Source: Desulfuromonadaceae bacterium (GTDB lineage: Bacteria > Desulfobacterota > Desulfuromonadia > Desulfuromonadales > Desulfuromonadaceae). From it: 64,000 bases of DNA. The first letter of the stretch is position 1. Every line of letters starts with the position of its first letter. Positions 30,982-39,865 of the stretch are shown piece after piece. Location of the stretch: assembly GCA_016936455.1 (NCBI GenBank), contig JAFGXV010000047.1, forward strand, positions 1 to 64,000, written 5' to 3'. The notes below the pieces were generated by a model, which was given only the letters and a program-made list of their open reading frames with translations, was not told where the DNA came from and did not search any database. A program made the position numbers and the translations under genes.

Positions 30982-32730
30982 TTATGTTTTTTTAACATGC
31001 TGATTTCAAATAAATAAATTGAAGATCTAGTAAATTAGTAAAGAGATTTATACAGCTGATATCTTCTGTATTTTAAGTTTTATACAGAACTGTCTATTTA
31101 TAGTTGGGCCAATTGGAGATGAAAATGGATATCCTAGAATGGATCGATGTCGGTAAGATCTCAGCCGAACGAGACGATCAATTGTCAGAATACTTTTATG
31201 ATAATGGTGTTCTTACTCGCGTCATAAATAGCCGCTCCCTATTTCTGGTTCTTGGTCGAAAAGGGGCAGGGAAAACAGCTGTTTTCAAATATTTAAGTGA
31301 GAACCCGTCAAAATTCTTGGGGCGGGATGACCAGCTAATCTCACTCTCCTTTGAAGATTACAATTGGAATGTCCACTCTTTATTAATAAACCGCGATTCT
31401 GCTGAATCCCTTGCATATAAGCAATCATGGCGTTTCGTTCTTCTAGTCGAAGTAATCAAAGCGCATGTACAACACCTTGAAGCTTCTGGCGCAGTCATAC
31501 CTATGTCTTTAGCAAAGGCAAAAAAACTCTTACAGAAACTTTTTGATGAACCTATTCCGTCAATATATTCGATCGTTGGCAGGAAACTACTCTCATTATC
31601 ACGGCTCAGTCTGCCAAAAGGTGGACTCGATCTAGAATCTGGCGAGATTGACAGCCTAGAACTTAACGGAGGCGAAGTTTCCTTTGATACAGTTCAGAAA
31701 GACACATCGCTCCAGGATCGTCTCTCCCAAAATATTGAGAACATCATTCGTCTGCTGGAGAACGCAATTTCCCAATGTCAGCCACTTAAGCCCCGAATCT
31801 ATATAGCTTTTGATCGAGTTGATGAAGCTTGGGATGACATATCAGTGGAATCCTCAAAGAAGGTCATAGCTGGTCTCATAAGTGCCGCTGACTCAATCAA
31901 TGCTCAATATAATGCATCAATACGTCCCATCGTTTTTTTGCGAGAAGACATTTTTGATGTCCTCAGCATAAATGATGCAAACAAACTTAGGGAGGATTGT
32001 GGTGCGCTCTTGCACTGGGACCGGGATTCCTTGTTTAAACTGGTTCTTCAGCGTATCAATTTCTTCGCGGAACAAAACAAAGTAGAAAAGATCCAAGATT
32101 TGGATACCCTTTTCGACAAAAAGGAGATGAGGCAGCGAACACGACCATCAAACTACCTTCTTAAGCGAGCAATGATGCGCCCTCGCGACTTAATATGCTT
32201 CATGCGTCGTATTATCGACACGATGAAAGAAAGGGCTGCTGATCCCTTTGCTGAAACAACTGAAACCTTCACAGCTCTTCAAGCCGAGTTGATTTACGAC
32301 GCTGAACCCGGGTACTCGGAGTGGCTCAAGCAGGAGCTGTTAGATGAGTGGGCAGTACAGTTCCCTGATATTCGGAAACTGTTTGATGCCATCCAGAATA
32401 TCGGTTCCACGAACATCACCTGTGATCAACTGATAGGTGAGTTTGGCAAAATGGGAACTACACTCCAGCGTGGCGAGGCGCTAAGGCATTTAAGATTTCT
32501 TTTCGATAACTCAATTATTGGTTTCAAGTCTGGGGCGTCCACAATTTGGAAATATAAATGCTTCTACCCTTCTCAAGGATTTGTCGAGACGGATGACTAT
32601 CGGGTCCATGATGGCATAGTTCGATCCCTGAACCTGAAAGAGCCACGCGAACGAGAATAGAGCCCAACAAATGCGTAAACTCGGATTGCTTTTTCCGCTA
32701 GCGCTCCAAAAGCAACCGGTTACGCCAACG
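30982..32730 (+). mobile_element. Integron gene cassette carrying a P-loop ATPase gene
   Basis: Single-ORF unit bounded by CGTTAT at 30980-30985 and 32729-32734, ending in attC-like structure; AT-rich relative to flanks. Confidence 0.7.
31122..32660 (+). CDS. P-loop ATPase, probably Sll1717/FunZ-like family (candidate defence ATPase)
   Basis: MDILEWIDVGKISAERDDQLSEYF...LFLVLGRKGAGKTAVFKYL (Walker A), PRIYIAFDRVDEAWDD (Walker B-like), C-terminal wHTH-like region. ORF track begins at 31104; later Met codons at 31122 and 31128 are equally possible. Confidence 0.75.
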   Translation, partial: KMDILEWIDVGKISAERDDQLSEYFYDNGVLTRVINSRSLFLVLGRKGAGKTAVFKYLSENPSKFLGRDDQLISLSFEDYNWNVHSLLINRDSAESLAYKQSWRFVLLVEVIKAHVQHLEASGAVIPMSLAKAKKLLQKLFDEPIPSIYSIVGRKLLSLSRLSLPKGGLDLESGEIDSLELNGGEVSFDTVQKDTSLQDRLSQNIENIIRLLENAISQCQPLKPRIYIAFDRVDEAWDDISVESSKKVIAGLISAADSINAQYNASIRPIVFLREDIFDVLSINDANKLREDCGALLHWDRDSLFKLVLQRINFFAEQNKVEKIQDLDTLFDKKEMRQRTRPSNYLLKRAMMRPRDLICFMRRIIDTMKERAADPFAETTETFTALQAELIYDAEPGYSEWLKQELLDEWAVQFPDIRKLFDAIQNIGSTNITCDQLIGEFGKMGTTLQRGEALRHLRFLFDNSIIGFKSGASTIWKYKCFYPSQGFVETDDYRVHDGIVRSLNLKEPRERE

Positions 32731-32736
32731 TTATAT
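32662..32736 (+). other. attC recombination site (59-base element)
   Basis: R'' GCCCAAC; L'' GCGTAA(a)C(t)CGG(a)TTGCTTTT pairs with AAAAGCAA-CCG-G-TTACGC; R' GTTATAT; three extrahelical bases and unpaired spacer between R and L boxes. Confidence 0.88.
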
Positions 32737-32762
32737 TGCATAAAAAATTAATAGATTTATGA

Positions 32763-32897
32763 ATGAGCCATCAACCGGAAGCGCTGAAAGAAAATCTGTC
32801 GGGGTTCTGGTCGCGTCGGATTGATGACACCAACAGGCTGGTCTATGTGGTAAACGACGAGGCCATCACAATTATTTCATGCCGCTACCACTATTGA
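32763..32897 (+). pseudogene. YoeB/Txe-type toxin, 5'-truncated fragment
   Basis: MSHQPEALKENLSGFWSRRIDDTNRLVYVVNDEAITIISCRYHY* matches the C-terminal half of YoeB toxins; TGA stop just upstream in frame. Confidence 0.82.
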
Positions 32898-32917
32898 AAA
32901 GAACTTGACGTAGAATA

Positions 32918-32950
32918 GTCAGCGCATCGTCAGCGCATCGTCAGCGTATG
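32918..32950. repeat. Three tandem copies of an 11-bp repeat
   Basis: GTCAGCGCATC / GTCAGCGCATC / GTCAGCGTATG. Confidence 0.8.
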
Positions 32951-32971
32951 ACTTTCATGCGGGTGAAAACA

Positions 32972-33006
32972 ACAACGGGGCGTGCCCAAAAGTCACGCCC
33001 CGTTGT
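32972..33006 (-). terminator. Terminator of the rimO operon
   Basis: ACAACGGGGCGTG-cccaaaagt-CACGCCCCGTTGT perfect 13-bp stem just downstream of rimO. Confidence 0.7.
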
Positions 33007-33024
33007 GTTTGCAAGGGAGACGAA

Positions 33025-34377
33025 TTACGCCTGATCAGCAGGATCGACGATTTCGCCGATGAGATCGTATTCCGTGGTGTCGGTGATGCGCAGCGCGACG
33101 ATGTCACCGACGTTGGCCTGGCCGTCGGTAATGTAGACCAGGCCGTCGATGTCCGGGGCCTGGCTGATGGCGCGGCCTTGCAGCAGCAGCTCGGTTTCCT
33201 CACTGTAGCCTTCCACCAGCACCGGCAGGCTGGTGTCGAGCAGTTGCCGGTGCTTGCGGAACGACACCCGGCTCTGGGCTTTCATCAGCTTGTCCTGCCG
33301 CCGTTTCTTGACGCTCTCGCTGATCTGGTTGTCCAGCGTGGCGGCCGCAGTGCCCTCCTCGCGCGAGTAGCAGAAGACGCCCACCCGGTCAAAATGGCCT
33401 TCTTCGACGAACTGCAGCAATTCGTTGAACTGCTCCTCGGTTTCACCGGGAAAGCCGACAATGAACGAGGTGCGAAGCGTCAGGTTGGGAATCCGACCGC
33501 GCAGCCGCCGGATCAGCTGGTCGATGCCGGCCCGGTCGATGCGGCGGTTCATCAGTGCCAGCTGCTCGTCGGCCACGTGCTGCAGCGGCAGGTCGAGGTA
33601 GGGGCAGATTTTTTTCTCGCTGGCCATCAGCTCGATCAGCTCGTCACTGATGCCGTCGGGATAGGCGTAGAGCAGGCGCAGCCAGCGCAGCTCCTCAATC
33701 TTGACCAGCTCCTTCAGCAGTGCTTCCAGGGTGGCCCCATCCTCGCGGTCACGGCCATAGGCGGTGATGTCCTGGGCGATGAGGTTGACCTCCCTGACGC
33801 CGCCGGCGACACGGCGCTGCACCTCGGTGACGATGGAGTCGATGGGCCGGGAGCGCAACGGACCGCGCAGCTTGGGGATGATGCAGTACGAACAGTTGTT
33901 GCTGCAGCCCTCGGCGATCTTGATGTAGGCGCTGTAAAAGGGCGAGGCCTGGACGCGTGGCGTATCGTGATGATAGAGGCTGTCGGGCTCCCCGATGCTG
34001 CAGTGTTGGCACCGCTCTCCCTGCCAGTGATCGATCAGTTCAACGATGCGCGCCGCATCACCGGTGCCCATGAACAGGTCCACCTCCGGCAGCTCGGTAG
34101 CCAGTTCCTCGCGGTAACGCTGGGGCAGGCAGCCGCAGACAATCAGCATGGAGCAGCGGCCTTCCTCCTTGAAACGCGCGGCTTCAAGGATGGTGTCGAC
34201 GGACTCTTCCTTGGCGTCGTTGATGAAGGCGCAGGTGTTGATGATGAGGATGTCGGCCTCGTGTTCATCGGTGGTGATGGTGAACCGGTCCGGTGGCAGA
34301 TGGCCGAGCATCACCTCGGCATCGACCAGATTTTTCGGACAGCCGAGGCTGATCAGGCAGACACGCTGGGTTTTCAC
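33025..34377 (-). CDS. rimO: Ribosomal protein S12 methylthiotransferase RimO
   Basis: 450 aa; [16 protein letters not shown], radical [19 protein letters not shown]-terminal TRAM. Confidence 0.97.
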   Translation of the reverse strand: MKTQRVCLISLGCPKNLVDAEVMLGHLPPDRFTITTDEHEADILIINTCAFINDAKEESVDTILEAARFKEEGRCSMLIVCGCLPQRYREELATELPEVDLFMGTGDAARIVELIDHWQGERCQHCSIGEPDSLYHHDTPRVQASPFYSAYIKIAEGCSNNCSYCIIPKLRGPLRSRPIDSIVTEVQRRVAGGVREVNLIAQDITAYGRDREDGATLEALLKELVKIEELRWLRLLYAYPDGISDELIELMASEKKICPYLDLPLQHVADEQLALMNRRIDRAGIDQLIRRLRGRIPNLTLRTSFIVGFPGETEEQFNELLQFVEEGHFDRVGVFCYSREEGTAAATLDNQISESVKKRRQDKLMKAQSRVSFRKHRQLLDTSLPVLVEGYSEETELLLQGRAISQAPDIDGLVYITDGQANVGDIVALRITDTTEYDLIGEIVDPADQA

Positions 34378-34388
34378 GATCGGCCCCG

Positions 34389-34874
34389 TTAGGAACGCAT
34401 GTTGACGAACTGGAGTTCGAGTCCGAGGTCCTTGCCCTTGAGCAGCTGGATCACCTCCTGCAGATCGTCGATCTTCTTGCCGCTGACGCGCACCTCATCC
34501 TCCATGATCTGGGGCTGGACCTTGAGCTTGCTGTCCTTGATCACCTTGATGATCTCCTTGCCTTTTTCCTTGGAGATGCCCTGCACCAGGTCAATGTGCT
34601 GGCGTACCGCGCCCGCGGAGGCCGGTTCAGCCTTCTGGAAATCGAGGCACTTGGTGGAGACGTTGCGTCGACTCAGCTTGCCCTTGAGAATCTCCACCAC
34701 GGCCTGGAGCTTGTAGTCGTCGGCGGCCAGAATGGTGATGCGGTCCTTGCCGAGTTCGATTTCATTGTGGGTGCCTTTGAAGTCGTAGCGCTGGCCGATT
34801 TCTTTGCTGGTCTGGTTGACGGCGTTGTCCACTTCCTGCAGGTCGATTTTCGACACGATGTCAAAACTGGGCAT
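34389..34874 (-). CDS. yajQ: YajQ family cyclic-nucleotide/nucleotide-binding protein
   Basis: 161 aa; [35 protein letters not shown]. Confidence 0.96.
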   Translation of the reverse strand: MPSFDIVSKIDLQEVDNAVNQTSKEIGQRYDFKGTHNEIELGKDRITILAADDYKLQAVVEILKGKLSRRNVSTKCLDFQKAEPASAGAVRQHIDLVQGISKEKGKEIIKVIKDSKLKVQPQIMEDEVRVSGKKIDDLQEVIQLLKGKDLGLELQFVNMRS

Positions 34875-34914
34875 GATGTTTTCTCTCTTTCTAAAATTCT
34901 TCGATTCTTGGGGG

Positions 34915-35667
34915 CTAGTTGGCGCGGCCGGTCAGGTCGGTGGGCCGCACGATGTCCACCCCTTGCGGAATGGTGAAATGAAAGGTTTCGCTGGCCGGGT
35001 GCTGGTTGAGCTGGACATCGCGAAACTCGATCGCGGTGGTGGTGCCGTAGGGGGTGGCGACCACCACGCCCAGCAGCGGAAAACGGGGCGCTTGTTCCGC
35101 CACGAGCAGCTGTTGGGGGACGACCAGGGTCAGGTGCTGAATGTAGGCGGAAGGCTGCTTCGGTGTCAAGCGCACCAGAAAGTCGCCTGCGGCTGTCTGC
35201 ATCGGCGAGTCCCACGCCAGATCGAAATGACGCTCCAGATGACCGAGGCTGCGCAGAAACAGCAGCGGGTCGTCGGCCTGCTTCAGATGGTCGGCGATGC
35301 TGGAAACCATGACACGGTGGTTGTCCGGCAGGTAAACCCACAGGGTCACGCCGTCGCTGATCAGGTGCTGCACCTCGGGGACGCTGTAATCCCAGCGGAA
35401 GCGGGTCAGTGATTCGTTGTTGCCGTCCGGGGCAAAACCGACGGTCAGGGTGCCGCGGCCGGTCTGGGTGCGGTTCAGGCTGGCGATGCGGGCCTTCTGG
35501 AAAAAGTCGGCGCTGAAGTCATGAATATTTGTCGCCGCTTCGTTCTGGTTGAACGGGGCCTGCAGGCGCTCGACAACGGTGGCCAGCGAGGGCGCCTCGG
35601 CCCACAGGGGTGTGGTCAGTGAGCACAGTATGAACAGCGCAACAAGCAGATGAAGGATACGGGGCAT
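34915..35667 (-). CDS. lolA: Outer-membrane lipoprotein carrier protein LolA
   Basis: 250 aa; signal peptide; [30 protein letters not shown] typical of LolA. Confidence 0.88.
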   Translation of the reverse strand: MPRILHLLVALFILCSLTTPLWAEAPSLATVVERLQAPFNQNEAATNIHDFSADFFQKARIASLNRTQTGRGTLTVGFAPDGNNESLTRFRWDYSVPEVQHLISDGVTLWVYLPDNHRVMVSSIADHLKQADDPLLFLRSLGHLERHFDLAWDSPMQTAAGDFLVRLTPKQPSAYIQHLTLVVPQQLLVAEQAPRFPLLGVVVATPYGTTTAIEFRDVQLNQHPASETFHFTIPQGVDIVRPTDLTGRAN

Positions 35668-35707
35668 GAAACAGGCCTTTCAGGGTCAGGGGAATGGTAG
35701 CGGTGGG

Positions 35708-36733
35708 TCAGCCGAAAAAATGGTTGAAACCGCGCGGCGCAACCGGCCGTGTTCGACCGTCGCTGTCAACCAGACAGAGGCCAGCTGACGGTTGCGTGAT
35801 GGCGCCGATAGCGGTCAGTGGCAAGTCCAGCTCGCGGGCCAGCTGCTGCAACGCATCGTCGTGCGCAGCCGCAGCGGTGAACAGCAGTTCGTAATCCTCG
35901 CCACCCTGCAGCAGGGCGGAAAAATCCTCCGGCCAACGGGCGGTATGTTCACGGGCGGCCGTGGACCAGGGCAGGCTTGCCTGCTGGACACAGGCGCCGA
36001 CGGCGGACTGCTCCAGAATATGGCCCAGATCGGCGAACAGCCCATCGGACAGATCGATCATGGCGGTGGCCAAGCCACGCTGCGCCAGCTGGCGACCCAG
36101 CGCCAGCCGCGGTGTTGGCCGATGGTGGCGCACCGCCAGCTCTGGCGGCGGCGTCTGGCCGCGGCTCAGCTGCAGCAGGGCCAGGGCGCTGTCGCCCAGG
36201 GTGCCCGAGACATACAGCCGGTCGCCGGGACGTGCACCGCTGCGCCGGATCAGCTGATCGCACGGCACGCTGCCCTGCACGGTGACGGAGATGAACAAGC
36301 CCTGGCCGGAGCGGCAGGTGTCGCCGCCGGACAAGATGGCTCCGGCCGCTGCCGTTTCATCGAGAAAGCCACGGCTGAAGTGATCGATTTCTTCCAGCGC
36401 CAGGTCAGGGGGCAGGCCGATGCCGAGAAAGATGGCGAGCGGCGTTCCACCCATGGCGGCGATATCGCTGAAATTGACGGCGGCGCTCTTGCGGCCTAAA
36501 TCGTAGAGGTTGCACCAGTCGCGGCGGAAATGCACCCCTTCAATGAGCAGGTCGGTGCTGGTCAGCAGCAGTTCGCCCTCGGGCATGGCGTAGGCGCTGC
36601 AATCGTCACCGATTCCCAGAACCAGCCGTTCATTGCGGGTGTGTTCGAGGTGTTGCTTCAGCCGTTCGATCAGGCCGAATTCACCCAGCTCATTTAATGA
36701 TTTTTCGACAGGAGTTTTTTTCATCGGCGACAA
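35708..36733 (-). CDS. thiL: Thiamine-monophosphate kinase ThiL
   Basis: 341 aa; GELLLTSTDLLIEGVHFRRDW, NFSDIAAMGGTPLAIFLGIGLP, MIDLSDGLFADL. Confidence 0.96.
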   Translation of the reverse strand: MSPMKKTPVEKSLNELGEFGLIERLKQHLEHTRNERLVLGIGDDCSAYAMPEGELLLTSTDLLIEGVHFRRDWCNLYDLGRKSAAVNFSDIAAMGGTPLAIFLGIGLPPDLALEEIDHFSRGFLDETAAAGAILSGGDTCRSGQGLFISVTVQGSVPCDQLIRRSGARPGDRLYVSGTLGDSALALLQLSRGQTPPPELAVRHHRPTPRLALGRQLAQRGLATAMIDLSDGLFADLGHILEQSAVGACVQQASLPWSTAAREHTARWPEDFSALLQGGEDYELLFTAAAAHDDALQQLARELDLPLTAIGAITQPSAGLCLVDSDGRTRPVAPRGFNHFFG

Positions 36734-36970
36734 GATTAGGCAAAGATGCGCAAAAAGTCCAGCGCTGCGCGATGGAGGCTGGTTCGAAGGAAGATTTGGT
36801 ATTTGAATTGTGCTAGCCTGTGCGGGAAATGGGTTGCAGTTGCCGTTGTCGTTTCCTCTGTTGTCATGGCAGTAACTATTTGTAAATAAAGCTTTGTATA
36901 TTTATGTAAAGTGTATTTATAGAGTGATAACTGCTGTTTTTGTGAATTTTACACCGGGTTGGAGTAACGC

Positions 36971-37828
36971 ATGGCGAACAACGATAAAAAATGGATTGGT
37001 GCCCACGTCAGTGCCTCAGGAGGGGTCAATAAAGCGCCCTGGAATGCACGTCAGATCGGGGCAAATGCCTTTGCCCTGTTCGTTAAAAACCAGCGGCGCT
37101 GGCAGGCTCCGCCGCTGACGATGGTGCAGATTGAAGGTTTCAGGTCAGGTTGTGTTCAGTATGGGTACCTGCCCGAGCAGATTTTGCCTCATGCGGGTTA
37201 TCTGATCAATCTGGCTCACCCGGAATCAGAGGCGTTGGAAAAGTCGCGCCAGGCTTTTGTCGAAGAGATGCGACGTTGCGCGGCTCTGGGATTGACGCAG
37301 CTGAATGTTCATCCAGGCAGCACTCTGGGCGGGCTGGAAAGCAGAGACGGGCTGGCGCGGGTGGCTGATTCGATTAACTGGGCGCTGGAGCAGGTGCCAG
37401 GAGTGACCGTGCTGATCGAGAACACCGCCGGCCAGGGCGCGTACCTCGGCAGCCGGTTTGAGGAGCTGGCCGACATTATTGCGGGCGTGACCGACCGCGG
37501 CCGCGTCGGCATCTGTCTTGATACCTGTCACCTGTTTGCCGCGGGGTATGATCTGCGTGACCGGGACCGCTTTGAGAACACCTTTGCCGATTTTGAGAAG
37601 CTGCTTGGCTTCGGCTGGTTGCGCGCCATGCACCTGAATGACTCCCTGATGCCGCGGGCTGCCCATGTTGACCGCCACGCTCCCCTCGGGGACGGGAAAA
37701 TCGGCTGGGAGTGCTTCCGGTGCATCATGCGGGATGCGCGTTTTAATGGTATCCCGTTGATTCTGGAGACTCCTGAGCCGGATCGGTGGGCTGAGGAGAT
37801 CGGACGACTCAGAGCGTGCGAGGTGTAG
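36971..37828 (+). CDS. nfo: Deoxyribonuclease IV (endonuclease IV)
   Basis: 285 aa; [57 protein letters not shown]. Confidence 0.96.
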   Translation: MANNDKKWIGAHVSASGGVNKAPWNARQIGANAFALFVKNQRRWQAPPLTMVQIEGFRSGCVQYGYLPEQILPHAGYLINLAHPESEALEKSRQAFVEEMRRCAALGLTQLNVHPGSTLGGLESRDGLARVADSINWALEQVPGVTVLIENTAGQGAYLGSRFEELADIIAGVTDRGRVGICLDTCHLFAAGYDLRDRDRFENTFADFEKLLGFGWLRAMHLNDSLMPRAAHVDRHAPLGDGKIGWECFRCIMRDARFNGIPLILETPEPDRWAEEIGRLRACEV

Positions 37829-37862
37829 AGTCATCAGGGGTGGCTACGTCGAGGTGTTTCGC

Positions 37863-37902
37863 ATACAAAAAGGGCTGCCCGGTGGGGCAGCCCTTTTTGT
37901 AT
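37863..37902. terminator. Bidirectional terminator between nfo and pckA
   Basis: Perfect 18-bp stem ATACAAAAAGGGCTGCCC-ggtg-GGGCAGCCCTTTTTGTAT. Confidence 0.92.
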
Positions 37903-37920
37903 CGTGTCTGATGAGTGCTG

Positions 37921-39525
37921 TTAGCGGGCCAGCGGGCCAGCCTGTCGGACCTCTTCGGTGACACCGTCAGCAAACTTCTCGAAGTTCTTGTGGAAGGCCT
38001 TGGCCAGTTCCGTGGCCTTGGCATCGTAGGCAGAAGCATCGTGCCAGGTGTTGCGCGGATTGAGAACCTCGGCCGGAACGTCCGGGCAGGACTGGGGAAT
38101 GTGCAGGCCGAAGATGGGATCCTGGGTGTAGGCCACATCGTCCAGTTTGCCTTCGAGGGCCGCATTGAGCATGGCGCGGGTGTAGCGGATCTTCATGCGG
38201 GAGCCAACGCCGTAGGGACCACCGCTCCAGCCGGTGTTGACCAGCCAGCAGGACACCTTGTTCTCGCGGATTTTTTCCTTCAGCAGGTTGCCGTACACCG
38301 AGGGGTGCATGGGCATGAAGGGGGCGCCGAAACAGGCCGAGAAGGTGGTCTGCGGCTCGGTGACGCCTTTTTCGGTGCCGGCCAGCTTGGCGGTGTAGCC
38401 GGAGATGAAGTGGTACATGGCCTGCTCCGGTGTCAGCTTGGAGATGGGCGGCATGACGCCGAAGGCATCGGCCGTCAGCATGATGATGTTTTTCGGAATG
38501 CCGGCCTGCAGCTCCGGAACGATATTCGGGATGTGCGTGATCGGATACGCTGCGCGGGTATTCTCTGTGATACTGGCATCATCGAGGTCGATGTGGCGGG
38601 TGGTCGCATCAAGGCCGACGTTTTCGAGAATGGTGCCGAACTTGCGCGTGCACTGGTAGATCTCCGGCTCGGCTTCGGGGCTGAGATTGATGACCTTGGC
38701 ATAGCAGCCCCCCTCGAAGTTGAACACGCCCTTGTCGGTCCAGCCGTGCTCGTCGTCGCCGATCAGGCGGCGGTTCGGGTCGGCGGACAGGGTGGTTTTG
38801 CCGGTGCCGGACAGGCCGAAGAAGACAGCCGTATCGCCGTTGACGCCGACGTTGGCGCTACAGTGCATGGGCAGTACGTTGCGATGAGGCAGCAGATAGT
38901 TGAGAACCGAGAAAACGCTTTTCTTGATTTCACCGCTATAGGCGGCCGCTGCGATCAGAACCACTTTTTTCTCGAAATTGATGACAATGCCGGCTTCGCC
39001 CCGGGTGCCATCAATCTTGGGATTTGCTTTGAAGTCGGGTGCCGCGATGACGGTAAAGCCCGGCACGAAGTTGGCCAGCTCTTCCTTGGTCGGCAGGATG
39101 AGCATGTTGCGGGCGAACAGGCTCTGCCAGGCCAGGGAGGTGATGACGCGCACCGGCAGGCGGTACTCGCTGTCGGCGCCGGCAAAGGCGTCCTGCACGT
39201 AAATCTCGCGATTCTGCAGGTAAGCCATCATGCGGTCGTAAAGGATGTCGAATTTTTCCGGGCTGAAAGAACGGTTGACGTCCCCCCACCAGATGTCGTT
39301 GGCACTTTCACCCTGCTGCACAATGTAGCGGTCGTTGGGAGAACGGCCGGTGTACTTGGGGTTGTAGACAACGATGGGACCCTGGTGCGAAAGGTGGCCC
39401 TCATTGCGACGGATAATCTCCTCGTACAGCGCCGGGGTCGACATGTTACGGCAGACGGATTTGGCGTTGATGATGCCGTATTCCGCGAGATCGATTTCGC
39501 CACAGGTGGTCGGGGCAGCATTCAT
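37921..39525 (-). CDS. pckA: Phosphoenolpyruvate carboxykinase (ATP)
   Basis: 534 aa; FFGLSGTGKTTLSADPNRRLIGDDEHGWTDKGVFNFEGGCYAK. Confidence 0.98.
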   Translation of the reverse strand: MNAAPTTCGEIDLAEYGIINAKSVCRNMSTPALYEEIIRRNEGHLSHQGPIVVYNPKYTGRSPNDRYIVQQGESANDIWWGDVNRSFSPEKFDILYDRMMAYLQNREIYVQDAFAGADSEYRLPVRVITSLAWQSLFARNMLILPTKEELANFVPGFTVIAAPDFKANPKIDGTRGEAGIVINFEKKVVLIAAAAYSGEIKKSVFSVLNYLLPHRNVLPMHCSANVGVNGDTAVFFGLSGTGKTTLSADPNRRLIGDDEHGWTDKGVFNFEGGCYAKVINLSPEAEPEIYQCTRKFGTILENVGLDATTRHIDLDDASITENTRAAYPITHIPNIVPELQAGIPKNIIMLTADAFGVMPPISKLTPEQAMYHFISGYTAKLAGTEKGVTEPQTTFSACFGAPFMPMHPSVYGNLLKEKIRENKVSCWLVNTGWSGGPYGVGSRMKIRYTRAMLNAALEGKLDDVAYTQDPIFGLHIPQSCPDVPAEVLNPRNTWHDASAYDAKATELAKAFHKNFEKFADGVTEEVRQAGPLAR

Positions 39526-39564
39526 GTTCGTTTTCTCCTGACAGTATTTAGAACAGCAGTGTTG

Positions 39565-39586
39565 ATGTGATCGTCATCGATCACAT
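39565..39586. promoter_or_regulatory. Palindromic operator candidate upstream of pckA
   Basis: ATGTGATCG-tcat-CGATCACAT, perfect 9-bp arms, 40 bp upstream of pckA start. Confidence 0.5.
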
Positions 39587-39799
39587 GTCGGATAAAAAGA
39601 GTTTTACCGATATTGAAGTTTCTTTACATAGCCCCAGAAGCCTCGTCAGTCAAGAAAAACTGATTATTTTTATCCCGGATGAATGAAAAAATGAGCACAG
39701 ACGCCCTTGTTTCGGAGCCAGGAGAGAAAAGGGTGAAATTCTGTGAAATGTGAGAATGTCAGGCCGCCGGGTTCAGCCAAAATAAAATTTTGTTCAACA

Positions 39800-39841
39800 A
39801 AGAATCCCCTGTTTTCACAACAATGGAAACAGGGGATTCTT
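39800..39841 (-). terminator. Terminator downstream of mrp
   Basis: AAGAATCCCCTGTTT...AAACAGGGGATTCTT perfect 15-bp stem. Confidence 0.75.
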
Positions 39842-39865
39842 ATTCATGGGTTCAGGATGCGGAGG

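Noticed and set aside
31047-31093. LexA box upstream of the cassette ATPase
   Set aside because: CTGT and ACAG half-sites are present but spacing is not the CTGT-N8-ACAG form, so not called as a LexA site.
32918-32950. Short tandem repeat considered as a CRISPR array
   Set aside because: Copies are contiguous 11-mers without spacers and no cas genes are present.
37915-39570. 551-aa plus-strand ORF antisense to pckA
   Set aside because: Slightly longer than pckA itself but composition is typical of antisense shadow; pckA has full family motifs.
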